NCBI GenBank assembly: GCA_016704485.1
Contig: JADJAA010000001.1
Coordinates: 1,364,001 to 1,428,000 of the forward strand
Length of the DNA: 64,000 nt
Direction: 5' to 3'
Source: Flavobacteriales bacterium
Lineage (GTDB): Bacteria; Bacteroidota; Bacteroidia; Flavobacteriales_F; PHOS-HE28
Shown: positions 9,439 to 18,515 of the stretch, piece by piece
Layout: the number at the start of each line of letters is the position of its first letter
Position numbering within the stretch: position 1 is the first letter of the stretch
Position numbers and translations under genes: made by a program
Notes under the pieces: model-generated
Databases searched by the model: none
What the model saw: only the letters and a program-made list of their open reading frames with translations
Told to the model about the DNA's origin: nothing

Positions 9439-11640
9439 ATGTTATTCCGCATAGCCATAGTCGTTATTGGTTTGTTCTCAATGGGATCAGCCATTGCTCA
9501 GACCAAAGCGGACTATCACGTGAATGAAGGGGATAAGTTCTTCGAACAAATGGCTTATTCACGGGCCATTCCGGAGTACACGATCGCTGCAGAATTAGGT
9601 GCGGTCACTGAACACGTTACACGACGTCTTGGCAAAAGCTACATGCAAATAGGAAAGACCATGGAAGCCGAACAATGGTTCGCTTCCGCGGTGAAGTTCA
9701 TGAGCCGTGAGCCAATGGACATGTACAATTATGCCGAAGTACTGAAAAGCAACGGACGATACGAAGAAGCTGAGGAATGGATGGATCGTTATCTTTTGGT
9801 ATCTTCCGATGATGCGAATGTTCGGCGGAGCAATATCAACGGCTTTGCAAAAAAACTTTCGCAGGATACTGATCGGTTCACTGTCCGTTCTGTTGGTATC
9901 AATACACCGTTCTCGGATTTTGGTACATGTTGGCTAGGGAACGATAAAGTGCTGTTCTCAAGCTCAAGGAACCTTACTACGATCGTTGAGCGAAGGGCTG
10001 CTTGGAATGATCAACCCTTTCTGGACCTCTTCACCGCAGAACGAGGATCGGATATGGATCTTTCGAACGCCAAGGTCGTGGAAGGCGATGTGAATACGAA
10101 GTTACATGAAGGGCCTGCTACTGCTAGCAACAGCGGAGATGCGATCTGGTTCACCCGTAACTCATTCTTCAAAGGTCGAAAACAGAAAAGTCAGAACGGG
10201 ATCAGTAGGTTAGGAATTTACAAAGCATATCCGAAGAACAATGGATGGGGCAATGTGGAACAGTTCCTGTTCAACAATCCTGAGATCTCCGTTGGTCACC
10301 CAGCCCTTTCCGTGGATGGCAGAACACTCTATTTCGTAAGTGACATGCCAGGTGGGTATGGCGGATCCGATATTTACGTATGCCGTGACCAAGGTGGTCA
10401 GTGGGGCGAGCCTGAGAACTTGGGCAATTCCATTAATACGTCCCGTGACGAACTGTTCCCGTTCATTAGTGCGAAAGGCACATTGTACTTCGCGAGCAAC
10501 GGCCACCCGGGCCTAGGCGGTCTGGATGTATATGCCGCGCAGCGTATGGAGAATGGCATGTACAAGTCTGCTGTTAATGTAGGAGCACCGGTCAATGGAC
10601 CGAAAGATGACTTTGCGTTCATCATTGATGCTGAGGATAAGCATGGCTATTTCTCCAGCAACAGATCCGGTGGTATGGGTGATGATGATATTTATCGCTT
10701 CGATATGTTGGCCCCATTGGATGAACGCTACCTATGTACAGGGCATGTGATCGATGATGAATTCGAAATACCTGTGATAGCTGCGGAAGTTCAATTATAT
10801 GATGCGGACAAGAAACTGATCGGTACAGCATTCACGGATGCGAATGGTGAATACACGTTCCCAGTTGAAAAGAACAAAGCTTACCGCGTGGTCGCCAAGA
10901 TGGCCGGTCGCTACGATGGCCAAGGACATTTCAGTACGGAGAATATTGAGCAGGAACAGATCACCACGCGTGATGTGCACTTGGTTGCGGATGCAGGTGT
11001 CTGGATGCGCGGTGCGGTTTCCTATAAGGACAGGCTTGGTTTCATCGAAGGCATGAACATCAGCGTGGTGAATACCAGTAGTTTTTCTTCGGAGGCGACC
11101 AGATCCGGTTCCGGGGGCGACTTCAGTATGCGCTTGCAGACCAACGAGGAGTTCGAGGTGCTCTTTGAGAAAGCAGGGTTCTTCGGGCAAAGCGTTCCGG
11201 TTTCAACCATCGGTATAAAGCAAGGAGTGATCGACCTGAATCAAGCGCGTGATCTTCGATTTGAACCGATCGTTCTCGACAGTGCTATTGCCCTCAAATT
11301 CGTTCGTTGGAACAGTTCGTCTGCTACATTGGACCCTCTGGCCAAGACGGAGCTTGATGCGCTGGCAGAACGTATGCTGGTGAACCCACAATTGGTGATC
11401 GAGATCTGCGTATACACGGACGCTCGTGGTGATGTGACCAAGCATCAGCCTATGACCCAGAAACAAGCGGAAGCAGCTACGGCCTATCTGGTGAGCAAGG
11501 CGGTGCCGAAGGAAAGGCTTGTGGCAAAAGGTTTTGGTAGCAGCAGGATCCTGAACAGGTGCGTTGCCGGAACTGAATGCTCGGATGAAGAACATGCCGT
11601 GAACAGACGGACGGAATACAAGGTGGTCAAGGTGTTGTAA
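9439..11640 (+). CDS. OmpA family protein with TPR, PD40 propeller and CarboxypepD_reg-like domains
   Basis: A 733-residue envelope protein. Signal peptide at residues 1-20 (cut after AIAQ); TPR-like helices about 25-135; WD40/PD40 beta-propeller repeats about 150-430 with motifs such as TLYFVSD, GGSDIY and GYFSSN; a CarboxypepD_reg-like beta-sandwich about 455-530; and a C-terminal OmpA-like peptidoglycan-binding domain about 620-733 that includes VYTDARGD and NRRTEY. This is the architecture of PorE and of the OmpA proteins that accompany PorP/SprF genes, thought to tie the T9SS or gliding machinery to the cell wall. It lies 4 bp downstream of PorP/SprF in the same direction, so one operon is likely. 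No missing motif is evident. Confidence 0.9.
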   Translation: MLFRIAIVVIGLFSMGSAIAQTKADYHVNEGDKFFEQMAYSRAIPEYTIAAELGAVTEHVTRRLGKSYMQIGKTMEAEQWFASAVKFMSREPMDMYNYAEVLKSNGRYEEAEEWMDRYLLVSSDDANVRRSNINGFAKKLSQDTDRFTVRSVGINTPFSDFGTCWLGNDKVLFSSSRNLTTIVERRAAWNDQPFLDLFTAERGSDMDLSNAKVVEGDVNTKLHEGPATASNSGDAIWFTRNSFFKGRKQKSQNGISRLGIYKAYPKNNGWGNVEQFLFNNPEISVGHPALSVDGRTLYFVSDMPGGYGGSDIYVCRDQGGQWGEPENLGNSINTSRDELFPFISAKGTLYFASNGHPGLGGLDVYAAQRMENGMYKSAVNVGAPVNGPKDDFAFIIDAEDKHGYFSSNRSGGMGDDDIYRFDMLAPLDERYLCTGHVIDDEFEIPVIAAEVQLYDADKKLIGTAFTDANGEYTFPVEKNKAYRVVAKMAGRYDGQGHFSTENIEQEQITTRDVHLVADAGVWMRGAVSYKDRLGFIEGMNISVVNTSSFSSEATRSGSGGDFSMRLQTNEEFEVLFEKAGFFGQSVPVSTIGIKQGVIDLNQARDLRFEPIVLDSAIALKFVRWNSSSATLDPLAKTELDALAERMLVNPQLVIEICVYTDARGDVTKHQPMTQKQAEAATAYLVSKAVPKERLVAKGFGSSRILNRCVAGTECSDEEHAVNRRTEYKVVKVL

Positions 11641-11644
11641 TGGT

Positions 11645-12310
11645 CTACCGCAAAGCCTTCATCGCGTAGCCTTCATTTCTCAGGTATTCCAGCGTCCGTG
11701 GAAGTGTGTAGCGCAACCGTTCTTCCGCCTTTACGCTATCATGAAATACCACGATGGAGCCGGATCTGATATTCCTTGTTACATTCTTCAGACATTGCTC
11801 TGGCGTTGAGCGCATATCGAAATCTCCGCTTAGGACATCCCACATCACGATCCGGTATCGGTCCTTAAGCTCGTGAACCTGGTCATTCGTTATGCGCCCA
11901 TAAGGCGGTCTGAATAGTAGCCTTTCACTTCCATTCACACCAAGCCCCAACGCGTTTTCGGCGCCTTGCACATCGTCGATATAGCTTGCTGTTGGTGTAT
12001 TGGTTCCGCGCAAATGACTCCACGTATGGTTGCCAATGGTATGGCCTCCTTCCGTGATCTTTTTTAGGATCTCGTGATTCTCGGATGCGTTCTTGCCAAT
12101 ACAGAAGAACGTGGCTTTTGCATTGTAAGTAGCTAATTGTTCGAGCACCCACGGCGTTACATGGGGGATCGGTCCATCATCGAACGTCAAGTATACCGCA
12201 CGTTCCTTGCGTTCCATATTCCAGATCCGCCCAGGATAGAGCAGTTTTAATACGGAGGGCGTTCGAGCGAAATACATTCGAGCTAGTGATAGCAACGGCT
12301 TAAAATACAA
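11645..12310 (-). CDS. Polysaccharide deacetylase (NodB homology)
   Basis: A 221-residue CE4-family deacetylase. The family motifs are all visible: TFDDGP at residues 42-47 (catalytic Asp and metal Asp), HTWSH at 95-99 (the two metal-binding His), RPPYG at 134-138, WDVLSGDFD near 157-165, and VFHDS near 188-192 with the catalytic His. Such enzymes deacetylate N-acetylglucosamine in peptidoglycan or other glycans using a divalent metal. The N-terminus has a hydrophobic/basic stretch but no clear cleavable signal, so the cellular site is uncertain. It lies 47 bp downstream of the DUF2723 gene on the same strand and converges on the OmpA gene with 4 bp between stops. Confidence 0.9.
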   Translation of the reverse strand: MYFKPLLSLARMYFARTPSVLKLLYPGRIWNMERKERAVYLTFDDGPIPHVTPWVLEQLATYNAKATFFCIGKNASENHEILKKITEGGHTIGNHTWSHLRGTNTPTASYIDDVQGAENALGLGVNGSERLLFRPPYGRITNDQVHELKDRYRIVMWDVLSGDFDMRSTPEQCLKNVTRNIRSGSIVVFHDSVKAEERLRYTLPRTLEYLRNEGYAMKALR

Positions 12311-12357
12311 CAGCGGACCGATGCCATAGCTCCGATCCGCTGCTCCATTCGATCCGT

Positions 12358-15300
12358 TCAGAACGACTGTCTGGTGGTACGACGTCCTTCGCCTTGCAAT
12401 TCCAATTGCTTGGCTTGATACGAGTCCTCCATTATTCGGAAACGATCTTCCAGTAATTTTCCCTTTGCTGTATCAGAACGCGATGTCACGGATGCCAATC
12501 GTCCCATAACAGCATGTGCAATTGCCATTTCATTGTTCAAATGACTTGCGAAGCGTGGTTCCAGACTATTGAAATACACCATGTTCTCTTCCATGATCGT
12601 AAAGATCCGCTCGCTCAGTTCGTTCCCTTTCTCGATCTCGCCGATCGCGTAGTAGGCTTCTACGGTCGGTAAAAGGATCCGGTCATAGGGAACATTGTGT
12701 TCCGGCATCTTGTTGAGCGAAAGGTCAAGGATCGTAAGTGCTTTGTCGTCCTTTCCTTGGGCGATCAACTCTTCAGCAAGACTGCTTAGTTGCAATCGTA
12801 GGTTGGTGGTCATGCGCAGGATGTTCTCATCAAGATATACCGGCTCCTGACTGTCCATATTGCCCCACAGGAATTTCGTGGTTACGTTCTCGTACATGAT
12901 ATCCGCGGCTACGCGACCTTGCGTATTCGGGTTGGAGCTTTCGCTTTTTACAGGTACCAGACGATAGGTGAGTCCTTCCAATTGGAAGTGGTCCTGTAGG
13001 TTGATGTAGCTATCCGGTCCGGTCGTCACTGCGAAGTAAATGGGACGCTCCCAATCGTTGTGTGCCAAAAGGTCCAAAACCATCAGGCTGTTCTTCAAGA
13101 GCATTTGCCGCGGGATCTCGAAGTCCACACTGCGCACCCAATTCGTATCCGCAGCCGAGAGCGTACCGTTGCCGAATACTGTTGCGCTATCCACAGGAAT
13201 ACTGAATTTGTTGGTCGGGAAATACGAGTCACGAACACCGCGTTGGAACAGCACTTCGGTGTTCTTCGGATTGCTAACGAACTCCATCATTTGTTTGATG
13301 TTGCGGTAACCATCATTCCCACGCGGCATCAACGCCACAACGTCCCTCGTTCCTTGGCGATAGAGCTCAGGTGCCATTCCGAAAGGAACTGGTTCGCTCT
13401 CATAGGCCTTCCTGCGTTGCTGATCGATGTACCAATCAGTGTTCAGCAGGCTTAGGTTCACTACGCGGATATCCGTGCGTATGCCTTCAACTTCCTGTGC
13501 ATACCAAAGTGGGAACGTATCGTTGTCGCCATTGGTGAAGAGGATCGCATTCGGGGCACAACTTTCAAGATAGTTGCTTGCCAGGTCACGTGCTGGTTTT
13601 CGGATGCTACGGTCGTGATCGTCCCATCCTTCTGCAACCATGATCAACGGTACGGTAAGTCCGATCAATGTAGCAAGTACGCCAGCAACTGTTTCGTTTT
13701 TCAGCGCTTTGCCTAATACATGGAACAGGGCAATAGCACCTCCTCCCAGAAGCGCGATATAGAGCAATGTGTATGACGTTGCATGGTCATCACCAAGTAC
13801 GGTTTCCACAACATATTTCAGAATCCCGATACCTAATGCAACACCTAGGACCGAAATAAGTTCCTTTTGAGTAAGCGTACGTGCAGCATCATATAACGCG
13901 AACACACCAAGGCCTATCCATATCGCGAATGCATAGAAGGATCCTACATAAGCATAATCACGTTCTCGTGGCTGATACGGTGTTTGGTTCAGGTAGATCA
14001 CGATGGCCACACCGGTGAATAGGAACAGAAGCGCGACTACGGAGCCATCTTTACTATGCCTTACAATTTGATAAAGCATGCCGATAAGACCCAGTATCAA
14101 CGGCAAATAATAGAACCTGTTGAATGCTTTGTTATTGGTCATGCTCGGAGGTAACTGATCCTGATTTCCCAGCCGTTCCGCATCAATAGGTTTTATACCG
14201 GATAGCCAATTGCCATCCATGCTGTTCCCGTGGCCCTGCACATCATTCTGCCTTCCAGCAAAATTCCACATGAAGTACCTGCCGTACATCCAGTCCATCT
14301 GGTAGGAGAAGAAGTAACGCATGTTCTCCACGAACGTAGGCTTGAACACGATCGTTGGTTTATTCTCCCGATCGGTGGTCCGTATCGGCGTTCCCTTGAA
14401 ATCACTCCAGCTCTTGTACGCATCTTCGTGATTGGCCTGAGCGCTGTACATGCGGGGGAAAAGCATCGTGAAATCCGGATCATACACTACCTCGGTTCCT
14501 TTGCGTGGGTCGGTAATGATGTATTCGTGATCCACCGTATGGTCAGGATGCTCTGCTAGGAAATGTTGTGCGCTCCAGCGGTCGTAGAATTTCTTAATTG
14601 GTCGATCGTTCTTCTTGATCAGATAGGTGGCCGTGTATACAGGAGTCCCGTCCAAACGCTCATTCGAATAGGGTGAATCCCAGAACTGACCGCTCAATAG
14701 TGGGCGGTCCCCATATTGTTCACGGTTCAAATAACTTAATAGGTTGAACACGTTCTCCGGATTGTTCTCGTCGATCGGTGGATTAGCAGCACTGCGAATT
14801 ACGATCATCGCGTAGGTGCTGTATCCAATAAGGATCACGCTTACACCGAGGATGACGGTGTTCCAAAGGACCAGCCCATTGCGTTGCGTGTAACGGATCC
14901 CAAATACGATCAGTCCCACCAAAAGAAGGATGTAGATCAGGTTGCCGGAATTGAAGGGCATGCCCATTTCATTCACGAACAGCAATTCGAATTTGCTGGC
15001 CACTTTAACAAGGCCCGGAATAATGATCGCTTGTATTGCACCAAGGATCACGGCCGATGCGATGAACGTTTTTACGATACCGAGCGTGGTAACTTCATAC
15101 CGTTTGAAGTAGTAAACGAAGGCGATCGCAGGGATGCAAAGCAGGTTCAATAGGTGAACTCCAATGCTGAGGCCCATCAAATAGGCAATGAGTATGAGCC
15201 AGCGCGTGCTATGCGGCTCGTTGGCCTCGCTTTCCCATTTGAGAATGGCCCAGAATACAATGGCCGTAAAAAAGCTGGACAGCGCATAAACCTCACCTTC

Positions 15301-15720
15301 TACAGCACTGAACCAGAAACTATCACTCCACGTGTATGCCAATGCGCCAACAACACCACTACCCATGATCGCGATCACAGCGCCTAGTGTTACCACAACT
15401 CCATTGCGCGTGGCCAACTTGTACGCCATATGCGTTATGCTCCAGAACAGGAACAATATGGTAAAGGCGCTTGCCATAGCGCTCAACACGTTCACGGCGT
15501 ATGGAACGGTCTCCGGATCAACGAATGCGCCAGCTAGTCTGGCCAAGATCATGAAAAGTGGGGCTCCTGGAGGGTGGCCGACCTCTAATTTGTACGCCGT
15601 GGCGATGAATTCACCGCAATCCCAGAAACTGGCAGTGGGTTCTATGGTTGCGATATAGGTCCAACTGGCGACCAAGAACACAAGCCAACCGGTGATAATG
15701 TTCAGTTTTTTGTACGGCAT
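12358..15720 (-). CDS. DUF2723 multi-spanning membrane protein (TMEM260-like O-mannosyltransferase relative)
   Basis: A 1120-residue integral membrane protein. The N-terminus carries the DUF2723 hallmark: an early membrane span, then WTYIATIEPTASFWDCGEF and a GHPPGAPLF loop (residues about 20-55), where the acidic DCGE and PPG features are typical of GT-C glycosyltransferases. About a dozen hydrophobic segments lie in the N-terminal 650 residues, and a large soluble C-terminal part has helical TPR-like character near the end. Animal TMEM260 in this family is an O-mannosyltransferase; Bacteroidota members are widely conserved, but their substrate is not established. The promoter must lie in the 128 bp between its start and the tRNA-Gln gene. 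Transferase activity here is inference. Confidence 0.85.
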   Translation of the reverse strand: MPYKKLNIITGWLVFLVASWTYIATIEPTASFWDCGEFIATAYKLEVGHPPGAPLFMILARLAGAFVDPETVPYAVNVLSAMASAFTILFLFWSITHMAYKLATRNGVVVTLGAVIAIMGSGVVGALAYTWSDSFWFSAVEGEVYALSSFFTAIVFWAILKWESEANEPHSTRWLILIAYLMGLSIGVHLLNLLCIPAIAFVYYFKRYEVTTLGIVKTFIASAVILGAIQAIIIPGLVKVASKFELLFVNEMGMPFNSGNLIYILLLVGLIVFGIRYTQRNGLVLWNTVILGVSVILIGYSTYAMIVIRSAANPPIDENNPENVFNLLSYLNREQYGDRPLLSGQFWDSPYSNERLDGTPVYTATYLIKKNDRPIKKFYDRWSAQHFLAEHPDHTVDHEYIITDPRKGTEVVYDPDFTMLFPRMYSAQANHEDAYKSWSDFKGTPIRTTDRENKPTIVFKPTFVENMRYFFSYQMDWMYGRYFMWNFAGRQNDVQGHGNSMDGNWLSGIKPIDAERLGNQDQLPPSMTNNKAFNRFYYLPLILGLIGMLYQIVRHSKDGSVVALLFLFTGVAIVIYLNQTPYQPRERDYAYVGSFYAFAIWIGLGVFALYDAARTLTQKELISVLGVALGIGILKYVVETVLGDDHATSYTLLYIALLGGGAIALFHVLGKALKNETVAGVLATLIGLTVPLIMVAEGWDDHDRSIRKPARDLASNYLESCAPNAILFTNGDNDTFPLWYAQEVEGIRTDIRVVNLSLLNTDWYIDQQRRKAYESEPVPFGMAPELYRQGTRDVVALMPRGNDGYRNIKQMMEFVSNPKNTEVLFQRGVRDSYFPTNKFSIPVDSATVFGNGTLSAADTNWVRSVDFEIPRQMLLKNSLMVLDLLAHNDWERPIYFAVTTGPDSYINLQDHFQLEGLTYRLVPVKSESSNPNTQGRVAADIMYENVTTKFLWGNMDSQEPVYLDENILRMTTNLRLQLSSLAEELIAQGKDDKALTILDLSLNKMPEHNVPYDRILLPTVEAYYAIGEIEKGNELSERIFTIMEENMVYFNSLEPRFASHLNNEMAIAHAVMGRLASVTSRSDTAKGKLLEDRFRIMEDSYQAKQLELQGEGRRTTRQSF

Positions 15721-15799
15721 ACTCCTCTGGGGGCGAAACGATAAGCCGCGAAAATACCAAAGTAGTTGGTGGAACCACCCTCCGAATAGCGGATCTTGT

Positions 15800-15807
15800 T
15801 AAATTTG
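15800..15807 (+). promoter_or_regulatory. Putative -7 element of tRNA-Gln
   Basis: TAAATTTG fits TAnnTTTG and lies about 41 bp before the tRNA 5' end. No TTG at the usual -33 distance is seen. Confidence 0.4.
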
Positions 15808-15848
15808 CACCTCCTTAAGCCAATATGGTCGCTTAAAGAATGTGAAAT

Positions 15849-15921
15849 TGTCCGATGGTGTAATTGGCAACACGTCTGGTTTTGGTCCAGAAGAGTCCAG
15901 GTTCGAGCCCTGGTCGGACAA
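15849..15921 (+). tRNA. trnQ: tRNA-Gln (anticodon TTG)
   Basis: A complete cloverleaf can be drawn. The acceptor arms TGTCCGA (15849-15855) and TCGGACA (15914-15920) pair over 7 bp. The anticodon stem TCTGG/CCAGA encloses the loop TTTTGGT, giving anticodon TTG. The T arm contains GTTCGAGCC. The discriminator is A at 15921 and no CCA is encoded, unlike the tRNA-Ser later in the window. A strong rho-independent terminator follows within 10 bp. Confidence 0.95.
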
Positions 15922-16250
15922 CAAAATAACCCCGCGAAAGCGGGGTTTTTTTTGTCCGATCAGGGTGAGAAGTTTATCCCGCACAGCGCTTCAGCGCAGA
16001 TGCGGGAAGCCCTGGTCAGACAACAAAATGCCCCACGAAATTGGGGTTTTTTTGTTTTACGAGCGTGGTGAGAAGTTTATCCCGCACAGCGCTTCAGCGC
16101 AGATGCGGGAAGCCCTGGTCAGACAACAAAATGCCCCGCGAAAGCGGGGTTTTTTTGTGCCGGGCATGGGGAGAAATTCATCCCGTACAGCGCTTTAGCG
16201 CAGATGCGGGAAGCCCTAGTTGCAAAACAAGAAACCCCTGCAATGGCAAG
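15908..16250 (+). repeat. Tandem array of about 102 bp units with tRNA tail, terminator and REP-like hairpin
   Basis: After the tRNA the sequence repeats with a period of about 101-103 bp; the GAGAAR marker begins at 15967, 16070 and 16171. Each unit holds a hairpin-forming segment with CCCGCA / TGCGGG outer arms and an inner GCGCT / AGCGC stem. Next comes a copy of the tRNA-Gln 3' tail (GCCCTGGTC[A/G]GACAAC) and then a GC stem-loop with T-run. The last unit (from about 16210) is degenerate: the tail reads GCCCTAGTTGC and a different stem-loop follows. No protein-coding gene is apparent in this 350 bp gap. Confidence 0.85.
15928..15953 (+). terminator. Intrinsic terminator of tRNA-Gln
   Basis: A GC stem, CCCCGC / GCGGGG around a GAAA tetraloop, is followed by a run of eight T. 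Close copies recur in the downstream array, around 16031-16053 and 16136-16156. Confidence 0.85.
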
Positions 16251-16257
16251 GGCTTCT
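16231..16257 (-). terminator. Putative terminator of the first M43 protease gene
   Basis: AAGAAACCCCTGC and GCAAGGGCTTCTT form an imperfect stem around AATG. Read on the minus strand it lies just past the stop at 16279 and is followed by a T-rich stretch. Confidence 0.5.
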
Positions 16258-16278
16258 TTAATAAATTGGATTCGTCGG

Positions 16279-18354
16279 TCACTCCACCACGAACCGGATC
16301 ATTTCCGAGCGATCGCCGTGTTGTGAACGCACCATATACACACCACTTCGAAGTGTGGAGATCGGTAGGTCGATCCGTTGCGGTCCACCTGCCAGATTAC
16401 CGTTGTACAATTCAATAAGTTTTCGCCCTGTAACATCGATCAAGTCAATGACCACTTGGTCACTGGACGGCATTTCGATCAGTAGTTGAGCATTGTCCTG
16501 AGCGGGATTCGGGATGATCATCAATGAGCCACTGTTCGCTGAAAGCTCTTCAAGCCCGACCGGCATACCATTCAGGTTGATGTCATCTACATAGATGTTA
16601 TTGCCTCCATAGCTTTCACTCTCGAATTTGATCCGGAAATCCGAGGTATGGTATGAGCTGCTGATATTGGTCACTTCAGCATAGCCCCATTGATCGCCAG
16701 AGGGAACGAAGCTGCTTGAAACCGTTCCTCCGGCAGTGTTCAGGTCACTGGATCCGCGTAATTGCTTTCTCATGGACCATGTGTCACCACAATTGTTGGA
16801 GACGTACAGCCTCAAACGATCGTCGTTGGTGGTATTGCGCTGAGCGTATGCGTAGCGGAACGTGACAACGATCTCAGTGGCATTCGACATGTCGAACGGT
16901 TCGGAATAGAATTCGTCCAATTGCGTTGTCATTGAAGCGGTATTCAATAAACGAACACTGTTACTTCCCGAGAATGCGGCTGCATTCGTTAGTTGGAATG
17001 TATTGTTGTTGTCCGGATCATACACCGTCCAAGAAGATCCATTCAATGAGCTAATGCTCTCAAAGCCTTCATTGAATGGTACCGCTGCACCAGGGTTGGC
17101 CAACACGGTTATTAGATCGTTGGTCGTTACGGACAAATTCGTTGTGCCGTCGGTCACATCCAATGTTACCGCGTAGTTTCCGGCAGTGGTGTAGGTCACT
17201 GATGGGTTCGGGTCCGTGGATGTGTTGGGTGTGCCGCCAGGAAAGCTCCAGGTCCGTGAGCTAACACTGTTGTAGCTCACATCGCTGAATGTGACCGTAC
17301 TGCCTGCGCATATTTCCTGAATACTGCTTGTGAACTCTGCTGCGCACAGGATAGCTGGTGAGCCCACACCGGTCGCATTCAAGTTGTTCGTTGTCCAAAG
17401 ACTGCTTCGCTGTGCTGTGCCGCTGTTCAATGCAGCGATCATACGTGTCTTCTGTCCCTCGGTGAACATCTTGGAGCAATAGCTGTAATCCATGTAGTTC
17501 TCAACATTGTCCAAACTGCCACACGAAATACCGCTCAATACACAGCTCGTCCAACCCACGGTATTCGGTGTATCACTAACGCTGTCGTCATCTGAGCAAT
17601 TCGATGTTACAATGGGTTCGTTCGAATCACCCCATGTGTGTTTCAGATTCAGCCAATGGCCTGTCTCGTGCGTCAATGTACGTGAGCGGCCGGGGGAACT
17701 GGTTCCGATCGCACCTGTATAATTGTGCAATAGCACAATGCCATCCCCAGTGGGGAAAAAGTCAGCTGCACCCGGTCGATAGGTATAGCCAGCTGCTCCA
17801 TCCGCGTAGGCACATACCCATACGTTCATGTACTTGTTCCGTGGCCATTGAATGAGGTCCTTCATGTCCTGATCACCTACGTTCGTAAGCGCAGAAACCG
17901 TTCGCGTGATGCCTTTCGTACAATTCCCTTGAGGGTCTTTTTGAGCCAGTGCAAAGTTCACTCCAACGTCAGAAACAATACCTAAGAATTCCGGTCTCAC
18001 GTTCTGCCAATCGCTGTTCAATTTGTTGAAATCATCATTCAATACACGCATGGCATCAAAGACCTGCTCATCGGAAATATTCTCAGGACCATTCTCGTGA
18101 ATGATATGGAATACCACCGGAATGGTATAACTCCCACCACCTCGTGAAGCGTCCAGGGCAAATTCCTGGGTGAATACCTCCAACTCCGCTTCCAAAGTCG
18201 CTATCTGTGCTAGTAGAGCTGGGTCTTCCGCGCGCGCAGGGTCCAAAAGGTGGAGGTCGTTCGCTTTACAGCTGAACGGTACATCTCCATTCTGTGCTTG
18301 TAACGAAGGCACTGCAATTGCCAAAAGGAGCAACGAGGGTAGGAACAGTTTCAT
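16279..18354 (-). CDS. Secreted pappalysin-like M43 zinc metalloprotease with PKD and T9SS type A domains
   Basis: A 691-residue protein. The start at 18354 (MKLFLPS) gives a clean signal peptide ending near LQAQ; an upstream in-frame ATG at 18435 would place 27 odd residues before it. The catalytic HETGHWLNLKH at residues 229-239 fits the extended HExxHxxGxxH zinc site of the M43 family, and a downstream ENYMDYSYC segment supplies the Met-turn. A PKD-like domain (TFSDVSYNSVSSRTWSFPGG, about 360-435) is followed by a jelly-roll-like region and a C-terminal type A sorting domain (IPNPAQDNAQL... to VVE). It probably acts outside the cell as an endopeptidase. It is a tandem paralogue of the next gene upstream, with the HExxH at the same residue number. 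Confidence 0.92.
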   Translation of the reverse strand: MKLFLPSLLLLAIAVPSLQAQNGDVPFSCKANDLHLLDPARAEDPALLAQIATLEAELEVFTQEFALDASRGGGSYTIPVVFHIIHENGPENISDEQVFDAMRVLNDDFNKLNSDWQNVRPEFLGIVSDVGVNFALAQKDPQGNCTKGITRTVSALTNVGDQDMKDLIQWPRNKYMNVWVCAYADGAAGYTYRPGAADFFPTGDGIVLLHNYTGAIGTSSPGRSRTLTHETGHWLNLKHTWGDSNEPIVTSNCSDDDSVSDTPNTVGWTSCVLSGISCGSLDNVENYMDYSYCSKMFTEGQKTRMIAALNSGTAQRSSLWTTNNLNATGVGSPAILCAAEFTSSIQEICAGSTVTFSDVSYNSVSSRTWSFPGGTPNTSTDPNPSVTYTTAGNYAVTLDVTDGTTNLSVTTNDLITVLANPGAAVPFNEGFESISSLNGSSWTVYDPDNNNTFQLTNAAAFSGSNSVRLLNTASMTTQLDEFYSEPFDMSNATEIVVTFRYAYAQRNTTNDDRLRLYVSNNCGDTWSMRKQLRGSSDLNTAGGTVSSSFVPSGDQWGYAEVTNISSSYHTSDFRIKFESESYGGNNIYVDDINLNGMPVGLEELSANSGSLMIIPNPAQDNAQLLIEMPSSDQVVIDLIDVTGRKLIELYNGNLAGGPQRIDLPISTLRSGVYMVRSQHGDRSEMIRFVVE

Positions 18355-18515
18355 AAAGGAAGGTTTTGGTCCAAATGAGGGGGGTAGTAAAAGTATTGAA
18401 GTTCGTCTTAGTTCTGCAAAGTTCCACTGGATCATGGTGCCACTAGTGCGTTACTAAGTTGAGGAATTGCAAAAACCTGACGAAAGCATTCTTGGGAATA
18501 CGCAGATCCATTCGC

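Noticed and set aside
15967..16250. Possible CRISPR array from the tandem repeats
   Set aside because: The period is about 102 bp with no constant short repeat separated by unique spacers; the units repeat nearly whole and contain terminators. No cas gene is in the window.
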